The notes: generated by a model from the sequence alone, not told the origin. Counted from the first letter of the stretch, positions 18,016 to 27,487 are shown. The stretch is 64,000 bases of DNA from GWE2-42-39 sp963668595 (GCA_963668595.1 OY764876.1:372001-436000), one strand, 5' to 3'. Program-made: numbers and translations.

Positions 18016-19254
18016 TTAATCATTTATTTTAGGAAACAATCTTTGTATCATGCCCTTTTTATATTCTCTTAATTGATTTAGTCTATCTGATTGCTCTTTT
18101 ATTAAACAATCTAAGTTTGAAAGGCAGGAAGCTATTTTTTGTTGTTCTTTTAATTCAGGAAATAAAACAGGAATCCCCATCAAAATAGAATCAGTAATGC
18201 TTATTCTGTCAAATCGAGCACCAGTATTTGCAACCTTTTTTATTGAATCAGACCAATGATTTGATTTAAAATAATACTCGAAGTATGAATCCTCTTTTTC
18301 TTTAAATCTAAAAACAGTATATAAAGGAGACATTGCTCCCGGTTTGTTTAATTTGTTTTTTGAAACAGGGCCCACAGGAGCAGCATTAGAAATACGTGGA
18401 TTATAAACGTAATCTCCGGGTTCAACTACATAGTAATTACTAAGATTACTTTTATCTGCAATGTCTTTATCAAAATATTCTCTTTGCTCAACAATTCCAT
18501 CAGTTGCAGAGTTTGTAAAAACTGTGGTTATTAAACTTTCTGAATTTTTAGTTACTATTCTTTCAGCTAGTTTATTTAGAGCTGTTTCAGTCCAAGGCTT
18601 TGCATTTTTAAAATCAGGAAATCGAAGATTTGGTATTTTCTTTCCTTCTTGAGGGAAAAGATTTTGCATTAAGCCCATTTTATGTTCGTTAAGGACATCT
18701 ATTTTTTTAATGTGGGCTGTAATTACTTCATCTAATGATGAAAGATATGTAGCGATTTTTTTTTGCTCTTTGTAGGATGGATATGGTAATGGAATTTCAG
18801 AAAACTGTTTGTAGCTAACCATCTTACCATCTCTTATGCCTTCTAAGTTCTTATTTAGGTGACGAATGTATAAATCTGTTTTAAAATAGTACTTAAAATA
18901 GATGTCTTCAAGCTTCTTCTTTTTCCTTAGAATTATATATGCTGGGCTACAAATACCTTTATAATTTGAGTATTCAATTCCACCTTGAAAAGACCTTAGA
19001 CTAATAATAAAATCACCTTTTTCGACTACTTTATAGTTCTTAATACTTTCCTCTGTTGCAATAACAGTATAATCAATCATCTCTCTAGGAATCGCACCAT
19101 GTTCTTGTGAAATTGCAAGAATTGGCAGGTCTGAATTATGGTCTCTGTTTGAGATAGGTTCAAATAACTCATCCCCGTTCAAATATTGCCACTCACCATC
19201 ATTAATAAACTCTGGGAAACGCAATTCGGGTACTATTTTTTTATCGTTATTCAT
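18016..19254 (-). CDS. hsdS: Type I restriction specificity subunit HsdS
   Basis: 412 residues with the two-repeat HsdS layout: TRD1, then a conserved helix (EQKKIATYLSSLDEVITAHI), TRD2, then the second conserved helix (EQQKIASCLSNLDCLIKEQS). Each half starts with a similar phrase, PELRFPEF and PNLRFPDF. The two target-recognition domains set a bipartite DNA site, which cannot be predicted here. It is 3 bases before the prrC-like gene and 33 bases after the GxxExxY gene. HsdS is the component most likely to vary between strains. Confidence 0.93.
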   Translation of the reverse strand: MNNDKKIVPELRFPEFINDGEWQYLNGDELFEPISNRDHNSDLPILAISQEHGAIPREMIDYTVIATEESIKNYKVVEKGDFIISLRSFQGGIEYSNYKGICSPAYIILRKKKKLEDIYFKYYFKTDLYIRHLNKNLEGIRDGKMVSYKQFSEIPLPYPSYKEQKKIATYLSSLDEVITAHIKKIDVLNEHKMGLMQNLFPQEGKKIPNLRFPDFKNAKPWTETALNKLAERIVTKNSESLITTVFTNSATDGIVEQREYFDKDIADKSNLSNYYVVEPGDYVYNPRISNAAPVGPVSKNKLNKPGAMSPLYTVFRFKEKEDSYFEYYFKSNHWSDSIKKVANTGARFDRISITDSILMGIPVLFPELKEQQKIASCLSNLDCLIKEQSDRLNQLREYKKGMIQRLFPKIND

Positions 19255-19287
19255 TGTCTGAACATGATTTATAAGATAATAAGATGC

Positions 19288-19692
19288 TCATGATATTATA
19301 TTTTTCATGTTCTTGTTAAAAACCCTGTTGTATTGCAACCTTTCCGCACCAAAATTAATTAGCAATCCATCTGCAATATTATATGCTTCGCAGTAATTAA
19401 TGGCTTGAGCTTTGTGGACACCTTCAAGCTTTTCAATAGCTTTGATTTCAACCATAACTCTTTCCTCCACAAAAAAGTCCACTCTTCTTGTACCTACATT
19501 ATGCCCTTTATAATTTAAAGGCATTTCCAATTCTCGTTGATGGTTTATCCCATTTAAGTTTAACTCTATACTAAAAGCTCGTTGATATACAACTTCCTGA
19601 AATCCATTACCCAATTGATTATGAACTTCCATTGCACAACCAATAATTTTATGGGTTAATATGTCTATATCATTTTTAATCGTCTTGTCCAT
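19288..19692 (-). CDS. GxxExxY protein
   Basis: 134 residues with the defining motif GFQEVVY (G-x-x-E-x-x-Y) and the family's NQLGNGFQE, RRVDFFV, MVEIKA and QAINYC segments. The D...E-x-K arrangement (RVDFFVEE, VMVEIKA) is reminiscent of a PD-(D/E)XK nuclease fold. No function is established for this widespread family. It sits inside the restriction operon between hsdR (27 bases upstream) and hsdS, so it is probably cotranscribed. It could be an accessory nuclease or a passenger. Confidence 0.85.
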   Translation of the reverse strand: MDKTIKNDIDILTHKIIGCAMEVHNQLGNGFQEVVYQRAFSIELNLNGINHQRELEMPLNYKGHNVGTRRVDFFVEERVMVEIKAIEKLEGVHKAQAINYCEAYNIADGLLINFGAERLQYNRVFNKNMKNIIS

Positions 19693-19719
19693 CTTTACAT
19701 CTTTACCATCCTGTTCAGA

Positions 19720-22689
19720 CTATTCATACGCAGCTAATCCAGATATTTCTCGCCCTTGAGCTTGTTTCTTTAATTCTTTTACCAAATCTTTCATTAAAGC
19801 GGCTTCGGCTTTACTTCGTTGTTTCCATCCCAATTCCAATGGTTCCATAAGGTCGGTCAATTTTTCACCATCGAAAATCATTCGGCTCATAATGTCTTCT
19901 ACAAATGCCTTTAGGTTGGCGGTTTGCAAACCATGCTCATTAGCTATTTTTGCCAATTCTTTATCGTGTTTTTCTATTTTAAAAGCATCGTAACCTTTGT
20001 GCAGTATTTCAACCTCGTGACCTATCGTCCAATCAAGACTATTTATATAATCCGTTAAATCCTCCTGTTCATCCATCAAGTTAGCATTGGCACAAAGCAA
20101 ACGAATAACCTGCTCTTTCGTCATTTTCTGTGTAGATGGTTTCTGTTGAGTACTGTCGGCAATCAGATTCATAATATAGTCGTAATCAATAACAGCCGAG
20201 GCAAAAAGCACAAATTCAAAATCGAGCTGTTGAATATCGGGTGGAGCATTATCTCCTTCTTTTTGCTGTATTTCCCTTAATTGTTTTGCTGTTTCGATAT
20301 ATGAACTTTTAAATTCAAGCAAACTTTCTTTTGGCAGAATCGCTTCAATTTTTTCTTGTTGTGCTTTGTCTAAATCTGTGTATTGGTCAAGTTGGGTTTT
20401 TAGACGTTGTACCTCTTTAAAGCTTTTAACAAAAGCAATACGAGCCGCATCACCTTTCAGGTTATAGACCGCTTGTGGTTCGTTCACTAAATTATTTTCC
20501 GTCATAAAGATACCAAGTGCTTCAACTGCTTTTTGGTATTTTTCAATTACAACAGGTGCCGGGTCAACTAACCAAACAGTAACAGCATTATCAGCTTCTT
20601 TGCCAGAAAAAAGCGTAATTGCTTGATTTACGGCTTCCTGTTGCGAACGGAAATCTAAAATATTTCCGTAAGGCTTAGTATCGTTCAACACACGATTGGT
20701 GCGTGAAAAGGCTTGAATCAATCCGTGAAACTTGAGCTTTTTGTCAACATACAGCGTATTAAGATACTTTGAATCGAACCCAGTAAGCAACATGTCCACT
20801 ACAATAGTAACGTCAATTTTATTTTTGTGTGGATAATCTTTGTTGCTGTATTTTTGGTCTTTAATGCGGCTTTGTACATCCTGATAATATCCATCAAATT
20901 CATAAATAGTGTGATTCGTGCGATATTGCTTATTATAATCAGCTATAATTGTTTTTAATGCCTCCTTTTTTTCTTCAGGGTTCTGTTTGTTATCCTCTTT
21001 TTCTTGTGTTAAGTCCTCTTGTATTTGCTGAATATCCTTGTTCCCTTCGGCTGGTGGTGAGAATACACATGCGACATTTAGTGGTGTGTAGTCAGGATTT
21101 GCAACTTGCTTCTGTTGTTGAATTTCTTTGAAAAGCTGATAATACTTAATTGCATCGTTAATTGAAGCTGTTGCTAAAATGGCATTGAACCTTCGCTGAT
21201 TAGTAGCTGCATCATGTTTTTCAATGATTGCTTCAACCACTGCTTGCTGTGCAATTTGTTCGCCTGGTTTTGGATTTTGATTGCCTTTGCCTTTAAAGTA
21301 ATCAATGTGAAATTTTAAAACATTCCTATCTTCAATAGCATTTGTAATGGTATAAGGATGCAAAAGCTTTTCAAAAATAGAATCCGTTGTTTTGAATGTT
21401 GCATATTCACCTTCCCTGATATTGTAGGTAGCATTCTGTTCAAATATTGGTGTCCCTGTAAAACCAAATAATTGAGCATTAGGAAAGAAATCTTTTATTG
21501 CTTTGTGATTCTCCCCAAACTGCGAACGGTGACATTCATCGAAAATGAAAACAACACGTTTGTTACTCAATGGTTCTAAACGTTCTTTATAGTTGCGAAA
21601 ATTGGAACCATCCAATGCCAATGCAAGTTTTTGTATGGTTGTTACAATAACCTTATCGGCATAGTCGGTAGAAAGTAATCGCCGTACCAATGTTTCGGTA
21701 TTGGTATTTTCTTCCACACTACCTTCCTGAAATTTATTGAACTCTTCACGAGTTTGCCTGTCAAGGTCTTTTCGGTCAACCACAAACAGACATTTTTCAA
21801 TGTCGGGATTGTCTTTTAGCAAGGTAGAAGCTTTAAAAGAAGTTAATGTTTTACCGCTTCCTGTGGTATGCCAGATATATCCATTCCCTCTATTTTGATG
21901 AATGCAATCAACAATAGCCTTTACCGCATAAATTTGGTAGGGTCGCATCATGAGAATTTTCTGCTCACTTTCTACCAAAACCATGTATTTACTAATCATT
22001 TCACCAAGTGTGCATTTGGCAAGAAATTTTTGCGAAAAGGTTTCTAAATGAGTTATTTTATTATTGTACTCATCGGCAAGTTGATAGATTGGCAAGAATT
22101 GTTCATCAGCGTTAAATGCAAAATGTTGGTTCTTGTTATTGGCAAAATAATAGGTGTTTGTTTTATTACTCACAATGAATAACTGCATAAAACAAAGCAG
22201 TGAATTGCCATATCCATTGCCCGCTTCATTTTTGTAATCCACAATCTGCTGCATGGCTTTTCGTGGCGAAATGTCCAAATTCTTTAGCTCAATTTGTACC
22301 ACAGGCAAGCCATTAATCAATAAAATTACATCATATCGTTGATGGCTGTTTTCAGTATTGATACGCAATTGTCTAATAACCTCATAGTCATTTTTACACC
22401 AGTCTTTGATATTTACCAAAGTGTAATGCAACGGAGAACCATCTTCCCTTTGAAAATAATGCCTTTCACGCAATAGTTTTGATGCAGAAAAAACGTCAGG
22501 ATTGATGATTTCATCACGTAGACGTAGAAATTCACTTTCAGTCAGATGGACACGATTTAGCGATTCAAATTTAGATTTGAAATTTTGCTCAAGAGTTTTC
22601 CTATCAACTATATCTGGTCGATAGTTATACTTAAGTTCCTCTGTGAGTTGAGTAACCAAATTTATCTCTATTTGATTTTCTTTTGTCAT
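19720..22689 (-). CDS. hsdR: Type I restriction endonuclease subunit HsdR
   Basis: 989 residues. The N-terminal PD-(D/E)XK nuclease has RYDVILLINGLPVVQIELKN (D and E-x-K at about residues 120-136). The SF2 translocase has Walker A WHTTGSGKT (about 273-280), FDECHRSQ (about 384-390), GFTGTP, and the motif VI-like QAFSRTNR. The C-terminal helical region would contact the methylase core. It overlaps the XRE gene by one base, so the regulator and hsdR are one transcript. It cuts unmodified foreign DNA after ATP-driven translocation. Confidence 0.95.
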   Translation of the reverse strand: MTKENQIEINLVTQLTEELKYNYRPDIVDRKTLEQNFKSKFESLNRVHLTESEFLRLRDEIINPDVFSASKLLRERHYFQREDGSPLHYTLVNIKDWCKNDYEVIRQLRINTENSHQRYDVILLINGLPVVQIELKNLDISPRKAMQQIVDYKNEAGNGYGNSLLCFMQLFIVSNKTNTYYFANNKNQHFAFNADEQFLPIYQLADEYNNKITHLETFSQKFLAKCTLGEMISKYMVLVESEQKILMMRPYQIYAVKAIVDCIHQNRGNGYIWHTTGSGKTLTSFKASTLLKDNPDIEKCLFVVDRKDLDRQTREEFNKFQEGSVEENTNTETLVRRLLSTDYADKVIVTTIQKLALALDGSNFRNYKERLEPLSNKRVVFIFDECHRSQFGENHKAIKDFFPNAQLFGFTGTPIFEQNATYNIREGEYATFKTTDSIFEKLLHPYTITNAIEDRNVLKFHIDYFKGKGNQNPKPGEQIAQQAVVEAIIEKHDAATNQRRFNAILATASINDAIKYYQLFKEIQQQKQVANPDYTPLNVACVFSPPAEGNKDIQQIQEDLTQEKEDNKQNPEEKKEALKTIIADYNKQYRTNHTIYEFDGYYQDVQSRIKDQKYSNKDYPHKNKIDVTIVVDMLLTGFDSKYLNTLYVDKKLKFHGLIQAFSRTNRVLNDTKPYGNILDFRSQQEAVNQAITLFSGKEADNAVTVWLVDPAPVVIEKYQKAVEALGIFMTENNLVNEPQAVYNLKGDAARIAFVKSFKEVQRLKTQLDQYTDLDKAQQEKIEAILPKESLLEFKSSYIETAKQLREIQQKEGDNAPPDIQQLDFEFVLFASAVIDYDYIMNLIADSTQQKPSTQKMTKEQVIRLLCANANLMDEQEDLTDYINSLDWTIGHEVEILHKGYDAFKIEKHDKELAKIANEHGLQTANLKAFVEDIMSRMIFDGEKLTDLMEPLELGWKQRSKAEAALMKDLVKELKKQAQGREISGLAAYE

Positions 22690-22886
22690 TAATCTTCTTT
22701 CAATAAATCTTTAGGATTCACATCTAATATTTTTGCTATCTCATAAAGTACTTCAAGTCTTGGCTGTTGTCTGTTTTGCACATAAGAGTTTACCATATTG
22801 TAACTCTTACCCAACTTTTCTGCTAACCAAGTCTGCTTGATTCCTTTCTCTTCAAGCACCTCTTTAATTCGATTCATTTCTATCAA
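22689..22886 (-). CDS. XRE-family helix-turn-helix regulator of the restriction operon
   Basis: 65 residues, entirely an XRE/Cro-type HTH (IKQTWLAEKLGKSYNMVNSY, then NRQQPRLEVLYEIAKILDV). It is the first gene of the hsd operon and overlaps hsdR by one base, the layout of small regulators that control restriction genes. The start gives MIEMNRIKEV; the second Met (NRIKEV) is also possible. It probably represses or times expression of the operon when the island enters a new host. Confidence 0.88.
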   Translation of the reverse strand: MIEMNRIKEVLEEKGIKQTWLAEKLGKSYNMVNSYVQNRQQPRLEVLYEIAKILDVNPKDLLKED

Positions 22887-23345
22887 ATTATTTTCAGCTA
22901 AAATACAAATTCATCTCAGAAAACAAGATATAATTATCAAGTTACTCTGTGTGCGCTGGCTAAATTGCTCTCTTTGGCAAAGTTTTGGTTTTAGCGTTGG
23001 CTCGTGGGGCTTTGACAATGTGTGCAATGTGGGTGGGGTTTCATTTTTTCTTTTGCGGGTGGGAGAAAAAATGAAATAAATTTCCATCAAATTTGCACTG
23101 TCCTGTCAAAAAGCTAAATCCTTTCTTATTTCAATTTATCACAATCGTTTCGGTCAGGTCGTCTGTCTTTTTACCAACGAAGGTGTATAATCACCTTTTT
23201 TAAAGCAATCGTTTTCGGGGCAATCATTTTATTTTGTTTTTACTCTTTTTCAAAGATGTGAAAATCAGTAGAAAAAGAATAGCGTAAAATGGCAAAAGTT
23301 TGAATAAGAATACTGTGTTTTTTACATGTAACCAGCCGGGTAACT
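22887..23345. other. 459-base AT-rich gap upstream of the hsd operon
   Basis: No gene recognised; an 80-codon plus-strand frame here looks non-coding. It holds a perfect 13-bp inverted repeat (TTTCATTTTTTCT at 23039-23051 and AGAAAAAATGAAA at 23064-23076, 12-base loop). A small hairpin AAGGTG-TATAAT-CACCTT plus T run lies at 23180-23201 and could be a plus-direction terminator. The promoter of the hsd operon should lie at the low-coordinate end. Confidence 0.5.
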
Positions 23346-23669
23346 TTATTTTTTGAACTCGTTTAGCATCTGGCGCAGGATACGGTTTTCAATTTCTAAC
23401 TCTTGTATCCGGCTTTGCAAGCTGGCTTCGGTTGTTTGGTCGGAGTAGTCGGGTTCGGTAATTGGGAGCTGCATGGCTATTTCGCGAAAGAAATTATATT
23501 GCAGCACCCGGCAAAGACCAATCAATCGGCCTACCTGGATGGTTGGGCGCTTCATCATCCCACTTATCGACGATTGGCTCATTTTTAATTCCCGTGCTAT
23601 GTCAGCAATACGAATATGTTTCTTTTGCATCTCGCGCTGAATCATTTCAAGGACTGTTGTGTTCTTCAT
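23346..23669 (-). CDS. Helix-turn-helix protein with C-terminal coiled coil
   Basis: 107 residues. The first 60 form an HTH of the Cro/XRE type (HIRIADIARELKMSQSSISGMM). The last 30 (LQSRIQELEIENRILRQMLNEF) have heptad spacing of a short coiled coil, suggesting a dimer. It is similar in style to many short Bacteroidota DNA-binding proteins near mobile or repeat-rich regions. Target and function are unknown. No operon partner lies beside it. Confidence 0.6.
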   Translation of the reverse strand: MKNTTVLEMIQREMQKKHIRIADIARELKMSQSSISGMMKRPTIQVGRLIGLCRVLQYNFFREIAMQLPITEPDYSDQTTEASLQSRIQELEIENRILRQMLNEFKK

Positions 23670-24930
23670 GGTTTATTCTTTTTTATTGTTCGACTACTAT
23701 TTTGCGTTTTATACAAGCAACATCGTTCTCAAAAATTGTAATCCCTTGCTTTGGTATGGTCGATCAATCCAAGCGAATTCGGTGTTGCTTCTACCGGATG
23801 CCAGTAACAGGTCTTGCAAAAGCTATTTACTTCGTATAATACGTTAATTCAGATTCTTTATGTGCTATTTTGCTTGTACGAATCGATTAATGCATATAAA
23901 TATACGATATAAATCACTTAATAATAGATAAATACACATTAATATGATATTTATAGCGTTTAATAACCGATTACTATAACTTATTATTCACTTACTACAA
24001 CTTATTATCCGATACTTATTTGTTTGCAGGAAGATTTTACTTACTTGCAAGAGGATTTAAATGATTTGCGAAAGCAATTTATTCAATCGCAATTGCAGGT
24101 CTTGTAATCCGTTGCAAAGGCATCGCTATTCAGAAAATACTCCTTCCAATTGCTGGGATTCCCGCCTTCGCGGGAATGAAGCGAGGGGCAGTGTGAACAA
24201 ATTGGTTGTTTTAGCATGCCCAGCTATTTGTCAGACGATGAATGCAAAAAAAATAAAATACTTGGCTGTTCCCTATTGTTTCTATTGTACCTATTGTAGT
24301 AATCTCCGCCTTTGCGGGAATGATGGAACTCTGACTGAGTTTTTTTCTTACGACTTGAAGCTTGCGACTAGCTTAACCACAGAGTCTCACGGAGTTTTTC
24401 ACTGAGTCGAACAGAAGAGGAATTATAAATTATAAATTTTGAATTGTAAATATACGCTGGCTGTTAGCAGTTAATCTTAATTTTTCTCCGGCTGTTGTCT
24501 TACTACTTTGGACTTAGTACTTACTAATAGTAGCTTACTCACGTCTCACGACTCACGACTCACGACCTCTTCTAAATCGCACTGAAAAAAAATTGTAAAT
24601 AGTAAATCGCTAAATAGTAAATAATTCCTGGCAGTTTATCTAAAATCTATAATCTAACCATCCGGCTGTTATCTCAGCCTTAATCTTCAAGTCCCAAGTC
24701 CCAAGTCCTAAGCCCCAAGAAAACAGCCCGGCTGCTTACTCATGTCTCTTGTCTCATGTCTCACTACTTCTTCTCAACCGCAGAACACAGCAGGGAAATT
24801 GTAAATAGTAAATCACTAAATAGTAAATAATCCCTGGCTGTTTATCTAAAATCTATAATCTGACCATCCGGCTGTTATCTCAGCCTCAGCCTTAGCCTCC
24901 GGCTGTTCTGCCCCAGTAGTGAATGAATTG
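23670..24930. repeat. 1.26-kb non-coding region packed with repeat modules
   Basis: No credible gene. The left part is AT-rich. From about 24150 it becomes a mosaic of modules. A hairpin ATTCCCGC-CTTC-GCGGGAAT lies at 24158-24177, with a decayed relative near 24303. Module A is at 24357-24465, module B at 24591-24680 and again at 24797-24886 (both 90 bases), and module C at about 24681-24760. Between them are short tandem words such as CTCACGA and AAGTCCC. Modules A, B and C recur at 27720-28054 on the same strand. Confidence 0.85.
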
Positions 24931-25527
24931 CTATCCGCCAACACTCACTGTTCCGCCACCAATTCCGACAGACAGACTGGCATTGGGCACCGATATGCCA
25001 ATGCGGTTACTGCTTCCATCGAAATAAACAAAAATGGGAACCGGTTGAAAAAACTGAGGCATATACATAAACATAAATGACCGAACATGATCGTAAAACC
25101 ATTGAAAACCGGTATTGTAGCCCGCCCAGTCGTTCGCGCCGTAATGGTATTTGGGCACATAATACGATTTTCCGTCATGATCAATCGCTCCTTCCTCCAA
25201 AATCAACTCAATATCGCAGTCTCCGCTCCAACCGCCAGCACCTAATCCGCCAAAGGCAAGATAAAGTTCGTGGCCACGGGTTCCTGCCGGAACCAACTTG
25301 TCGTAAATATAAGTCCAACCACCAAAAAGTATGAATCCGCCCGAATAACTTGCATCGTGTGTTACCAGCTTATTTTCGGGTGAGCTATTGGCTGTCTGCA
25401 ACGTTCCGTTGCTACTGTTTTTCGCAATGGCTTCGTTTGCCTGATTAATAAAATGATTGATCTGTTCTTCGCTCCAGTTTAGCTCTCGGATTAGACGTTC
25501 TGTTTGTTCGTGTATTTTTTCAAGCAT
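24931..25527 (-). CDS. Unrecognised glycine-rich protein
   Basis: 198 residues. The N-terminal 40 are helical and charged (IHEQTERLIRELNWSEEQINHF). The rest is beta-like and rich in Gly, Trp and Tyr (GGFILFGGWTYIY, AFGGLGAGGWSGDCDIEL, HYGANDWAGYNTGF), ending SVGIGGGTVSVGG. No signal peptide is seen. The C-terminal pattern suggests a compact beta-barrel or sandwich, but I recognise no family. It lies immediately inside the left repeat array and is an orphan. Function unknown. Confidence 0.6.
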   Translation of the reverse strand: MLEKIHEQTERLIRELNWSEEQINHFINQANEAIAKNSSNGTLQTANSSPENKLVTHDASYSGGFILFGGWTYIYDKLVPAGTRGHELYLAFGGLGAGGWSGDCDIELILEEGAIDHDGKSYYVPKYHYGANDWAGYNTGFQWFYDHVRSFMFMYMPQFFQPVPIFVYFDGSSNRIGISVPNASLSVGIGGGTVSVGG

Positions 25528-25790
25528 GATGATTGTTATTTTTTGAGGTTCGTGTTTTTGTTATCAATTGAATCGATTTCATTTTACGGAACACAAGTTA
25601 CAAAAAACAAAAACGAATGACAGCTGGGAGGAGAGCGATTTTAACACGAGTTTTCAATAAATGTTGGAAATAGCCAACCGACGGGGGTATTACAAGATTC
25701 CATTCATCTGAAATTTGCATGCTGATTGTGTTTAACTGAAATCAATCCCCCGAAAGAAAGAATTTGTGCAGCAAAGAGTTCTTGTATCAT

Positions 25791-26465
25791 TCAATATTCG
25801 ATGTCTATGGGTACTTCGTTGGCTGCGTGTACGAATATTATCAAATCGTTTAGTCCGATATGGCCCTTAAAAATATTGTTCTGGCTATTCAGTTTATTAA
25901 TTTTTTCATGCAAATCAAGCGGATCTGCTTCAGATGCTTTGGCAACAGTGTCAATTCCCAAATCGTATAGCATTCGGGCAAAAGTTACTCCAACCCATTT
26001 AATTCTTGATAAGTCAGTCAGTCTGGTCAATTCTAAAATGTCGGCATAATTTATTCCTGTTACGTCAGCGAGAGTTTGTCTGTCGTTTTTTGTTCGCACC
26101 CTGTCATATAGTTTCTCTGTATTTTTTATTCCGATTCTTTCCAGCTTAGCAACAGTATCTTTTGAAATATTGGCGAAATCTGCAATTTTATTGGGTTTTG
26201 GCAATGTGCTATTTAATTCCCGAAGCAATATTGTCAAATAATCATCAGCGAAGCAAGCTATTTTTGATAGCTCTGCATGTGCTCCTTTTTTCTTCAGAAG
26301 CAAAATTAATTCTTTAATATTTGCAATACCAATACGCTTAAAATAGTCAAATCGTTCATCCAGTCTGTCTTTAAGAATCATTCTGCTGGGAGGCAGGTAG
26401 GCTGATGCTAATTTTTTCCGGTAATCATCGATGGATATTTTTTCCAGATCAATATAATAGCCCAT
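25791..26465 (-). CDS. DUF4332-like helix-hairpin-helix protein
   Basis: 224 residues of repeated small helical units, with helix-hairpin-helix-like phrases (KLERIGIKNTEKLYDRV, ADVTGINYADILELTRL, IKWVGVTFARMLYDLGI). This pattern fits DUF4332 proteins, which share the fold used for sequence-independent DNA contacts in polymerases and ligases. The role is not established. It is preceded on its strand by the AraC/GyrI gene, but a strong hairpin lies between them, so it is probably transcribed separately. Confidence 0.65.
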   Translation of the reverse strand: MGYYIDLEKISIDDYRKKLASAYLPPSRMILKDRLDERFDYFKRIGIANIKELILLLKKKGAHAELSKIACFADDYLTILLRELNSTLPKPNKIADFANISKDTVAKLERIGIKNTEKLYDRVRTKNDRQTLADVTGINYADILELTRLTDLSRIKWVGVTFARMLYDLGIDTVAKASEADPLDLHEKINKLNSQNNIFKGHIGLNDLIIFVHAANEVPIDIEY

Positions 26466-26480
26466 AGTGAATTAGTTTTA

Positions 26481-26535
26481 ACAAGAGGCTGTGCAAAAGA
26501 TCCTTTTGTTTCGTTTTTTTTTGACAGCCCCTTGT
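26481..26535 (-). terminator. Nested hairpin between the AraC-type and DUF4332 genes
   Basis: Outer arms ACAAGAGGCTGT (26481-26492) and ACAGCCCCTTGT (26524-26535) pair at 11 of 12 positions. An inner perfect hairpin CAAAAG-ATC-CTTTTG lies at 26494-26508. It is downstream of the AraC/GyrI gene on the minus strand, so it is a probable terminator. Confidence 0.6.
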
Positions 26536-26542
26536 CTGAATT

Positions 26543-27487
26543 TTACATTGGTTTTACAGGAACACAGATATCAACGATGAATTTCCCGTCTTTCGGTTCT
26601 TCCGGATACATCTCAAAACAAGGTTTATCGTCGGGTTGGTAGCCGCTTGTCGGGAACCACTGCCCATAAACCCAATCCCAGGCTTGCTGAAAATCCTGTG
26701 CCGTAAGTTCAAACCGTGCGATCACATATTTTGCAGCTTCAATGTCCATTTTCCCGACTTCTCCTTCCACCTTTGTTTCGGCCGGAACAGTAATGCAAAC
26801 GCTCATTCGGAGTTTGTCTTCAATAGTGACATTTGGATCATCGTGGTAAACAACCAACGATTTGAAGTCTTTACCACCGATTAAATCTCTCGGTCCTGCC
26901 CATGAAAACAATCTGTTCCAGATGTTTTCGAATAACTTGTCGTTTCCTTTATATGGGCCAATGTGCCTGATATAGGCTACGGTCATTTTAGGAAGTTCTT
27001 TTACTTCCACTCCTTTGTTTAATTTCATGTTTGTCCTCCATTTTATGGTTTTTAACTCCGGACAAAAATATCGCGTCGGTTTTTCATCGTTTTGATGCCT
27101 GTTGCTATCCTGTTGACTTAAATTGCTATTGTTTGATTTATTTGTTCTGTACTGTGAAGCTGAAATTTGAAAATAGCTTTTGAAATTCCGGGAAAATATT
27201 GAAATATCAGAAAATCCGCATTTATAGGCTATTTCGGAAATGCGCTCATTTTTATTCGTTAGAATTAATGTTGCTGCTTTTTCAAGTCTGACTCTTAATA
27301 TAAACTGAAAAGGTGTTTCTCCGACAATTGACAGGAATATTCGATTGAAATGAAATTTGGAAAAATTGGCAACCGTAGCCAATTCATCAAGCGTCATAGG
27401 CTTCTCGATATTTAATTCAATGTAATCGAAAGTCCGATTGATTCGGGATATGTACTCAGTATTCAAATTGTTTTTCTCAATCATCAC
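26543..27487 (-). CDS. AraC-family regulator with GyrI-like effector-binding domain
   Basis: 314 residues. The N-terminal AraC double HTH (residues about 8-115: LDELATVANFSKFHFNRIFL, ISEIAYKCGFSDISIFSRNFKSYF) is joined by a linker to a C-terminal GyrI/BmrR-type domain (VKELPKMTVAYIRHIGPYKG to MYPEEPKDGKFIVDICVPV). This SoxS/Rob-like architecture senses small hydrophobic or cationic compounds and often controls efflux genes. No such target is adjacent. The Met at 27487 or the next Met would give nearly the same protein. Confidence 0.9.
   Translation of the reverse strand: MMIEKNNLNTEYISRINRTFDYIELNIEKPMTLDELATVANFSKFHFNRIFLSIVGETPFQFILRVRLEKAATLILTNKNERISEIAYKCGFSDISIFSRNFKSYFQISASQYRTNKSNNSNLSQQDSNRHQNDEKPTRYFCPELKTIKWRTNMKLNKGVEVKELPKMTVAYIRHIGPYKGNDKLFENIWNRLFSWAGPRDLIGGKDFKSLVVYHDDPNVTIEDKLRMSVCITVPAETKVEGEVGKMDIEAAKYVIARFELTAQDFQQAWDWVYGQWFPTSGYQPDDKPCFEMYPEEPKDGKFIVDICVPVKPM

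Noticed and set aside
22837..23079. 80-codon plus-strand frame beside the XRE gene
   Set aside because: Overlaps the start of the XRE gene and includes the inverted repeat; composition looks non-coding.
24061..24405. 114-codon plus frame in the repeat array
   Set aside because: It translates through hairpins and repeat module A, with no family resemblance.
24540..24760. Regularly repeated words suggesting a CRISPR array
   Set aside because: Units such as CTCACGA and AAGTCCC are short, contiguous and lack unique spacers of constant length; no cas genes are present.
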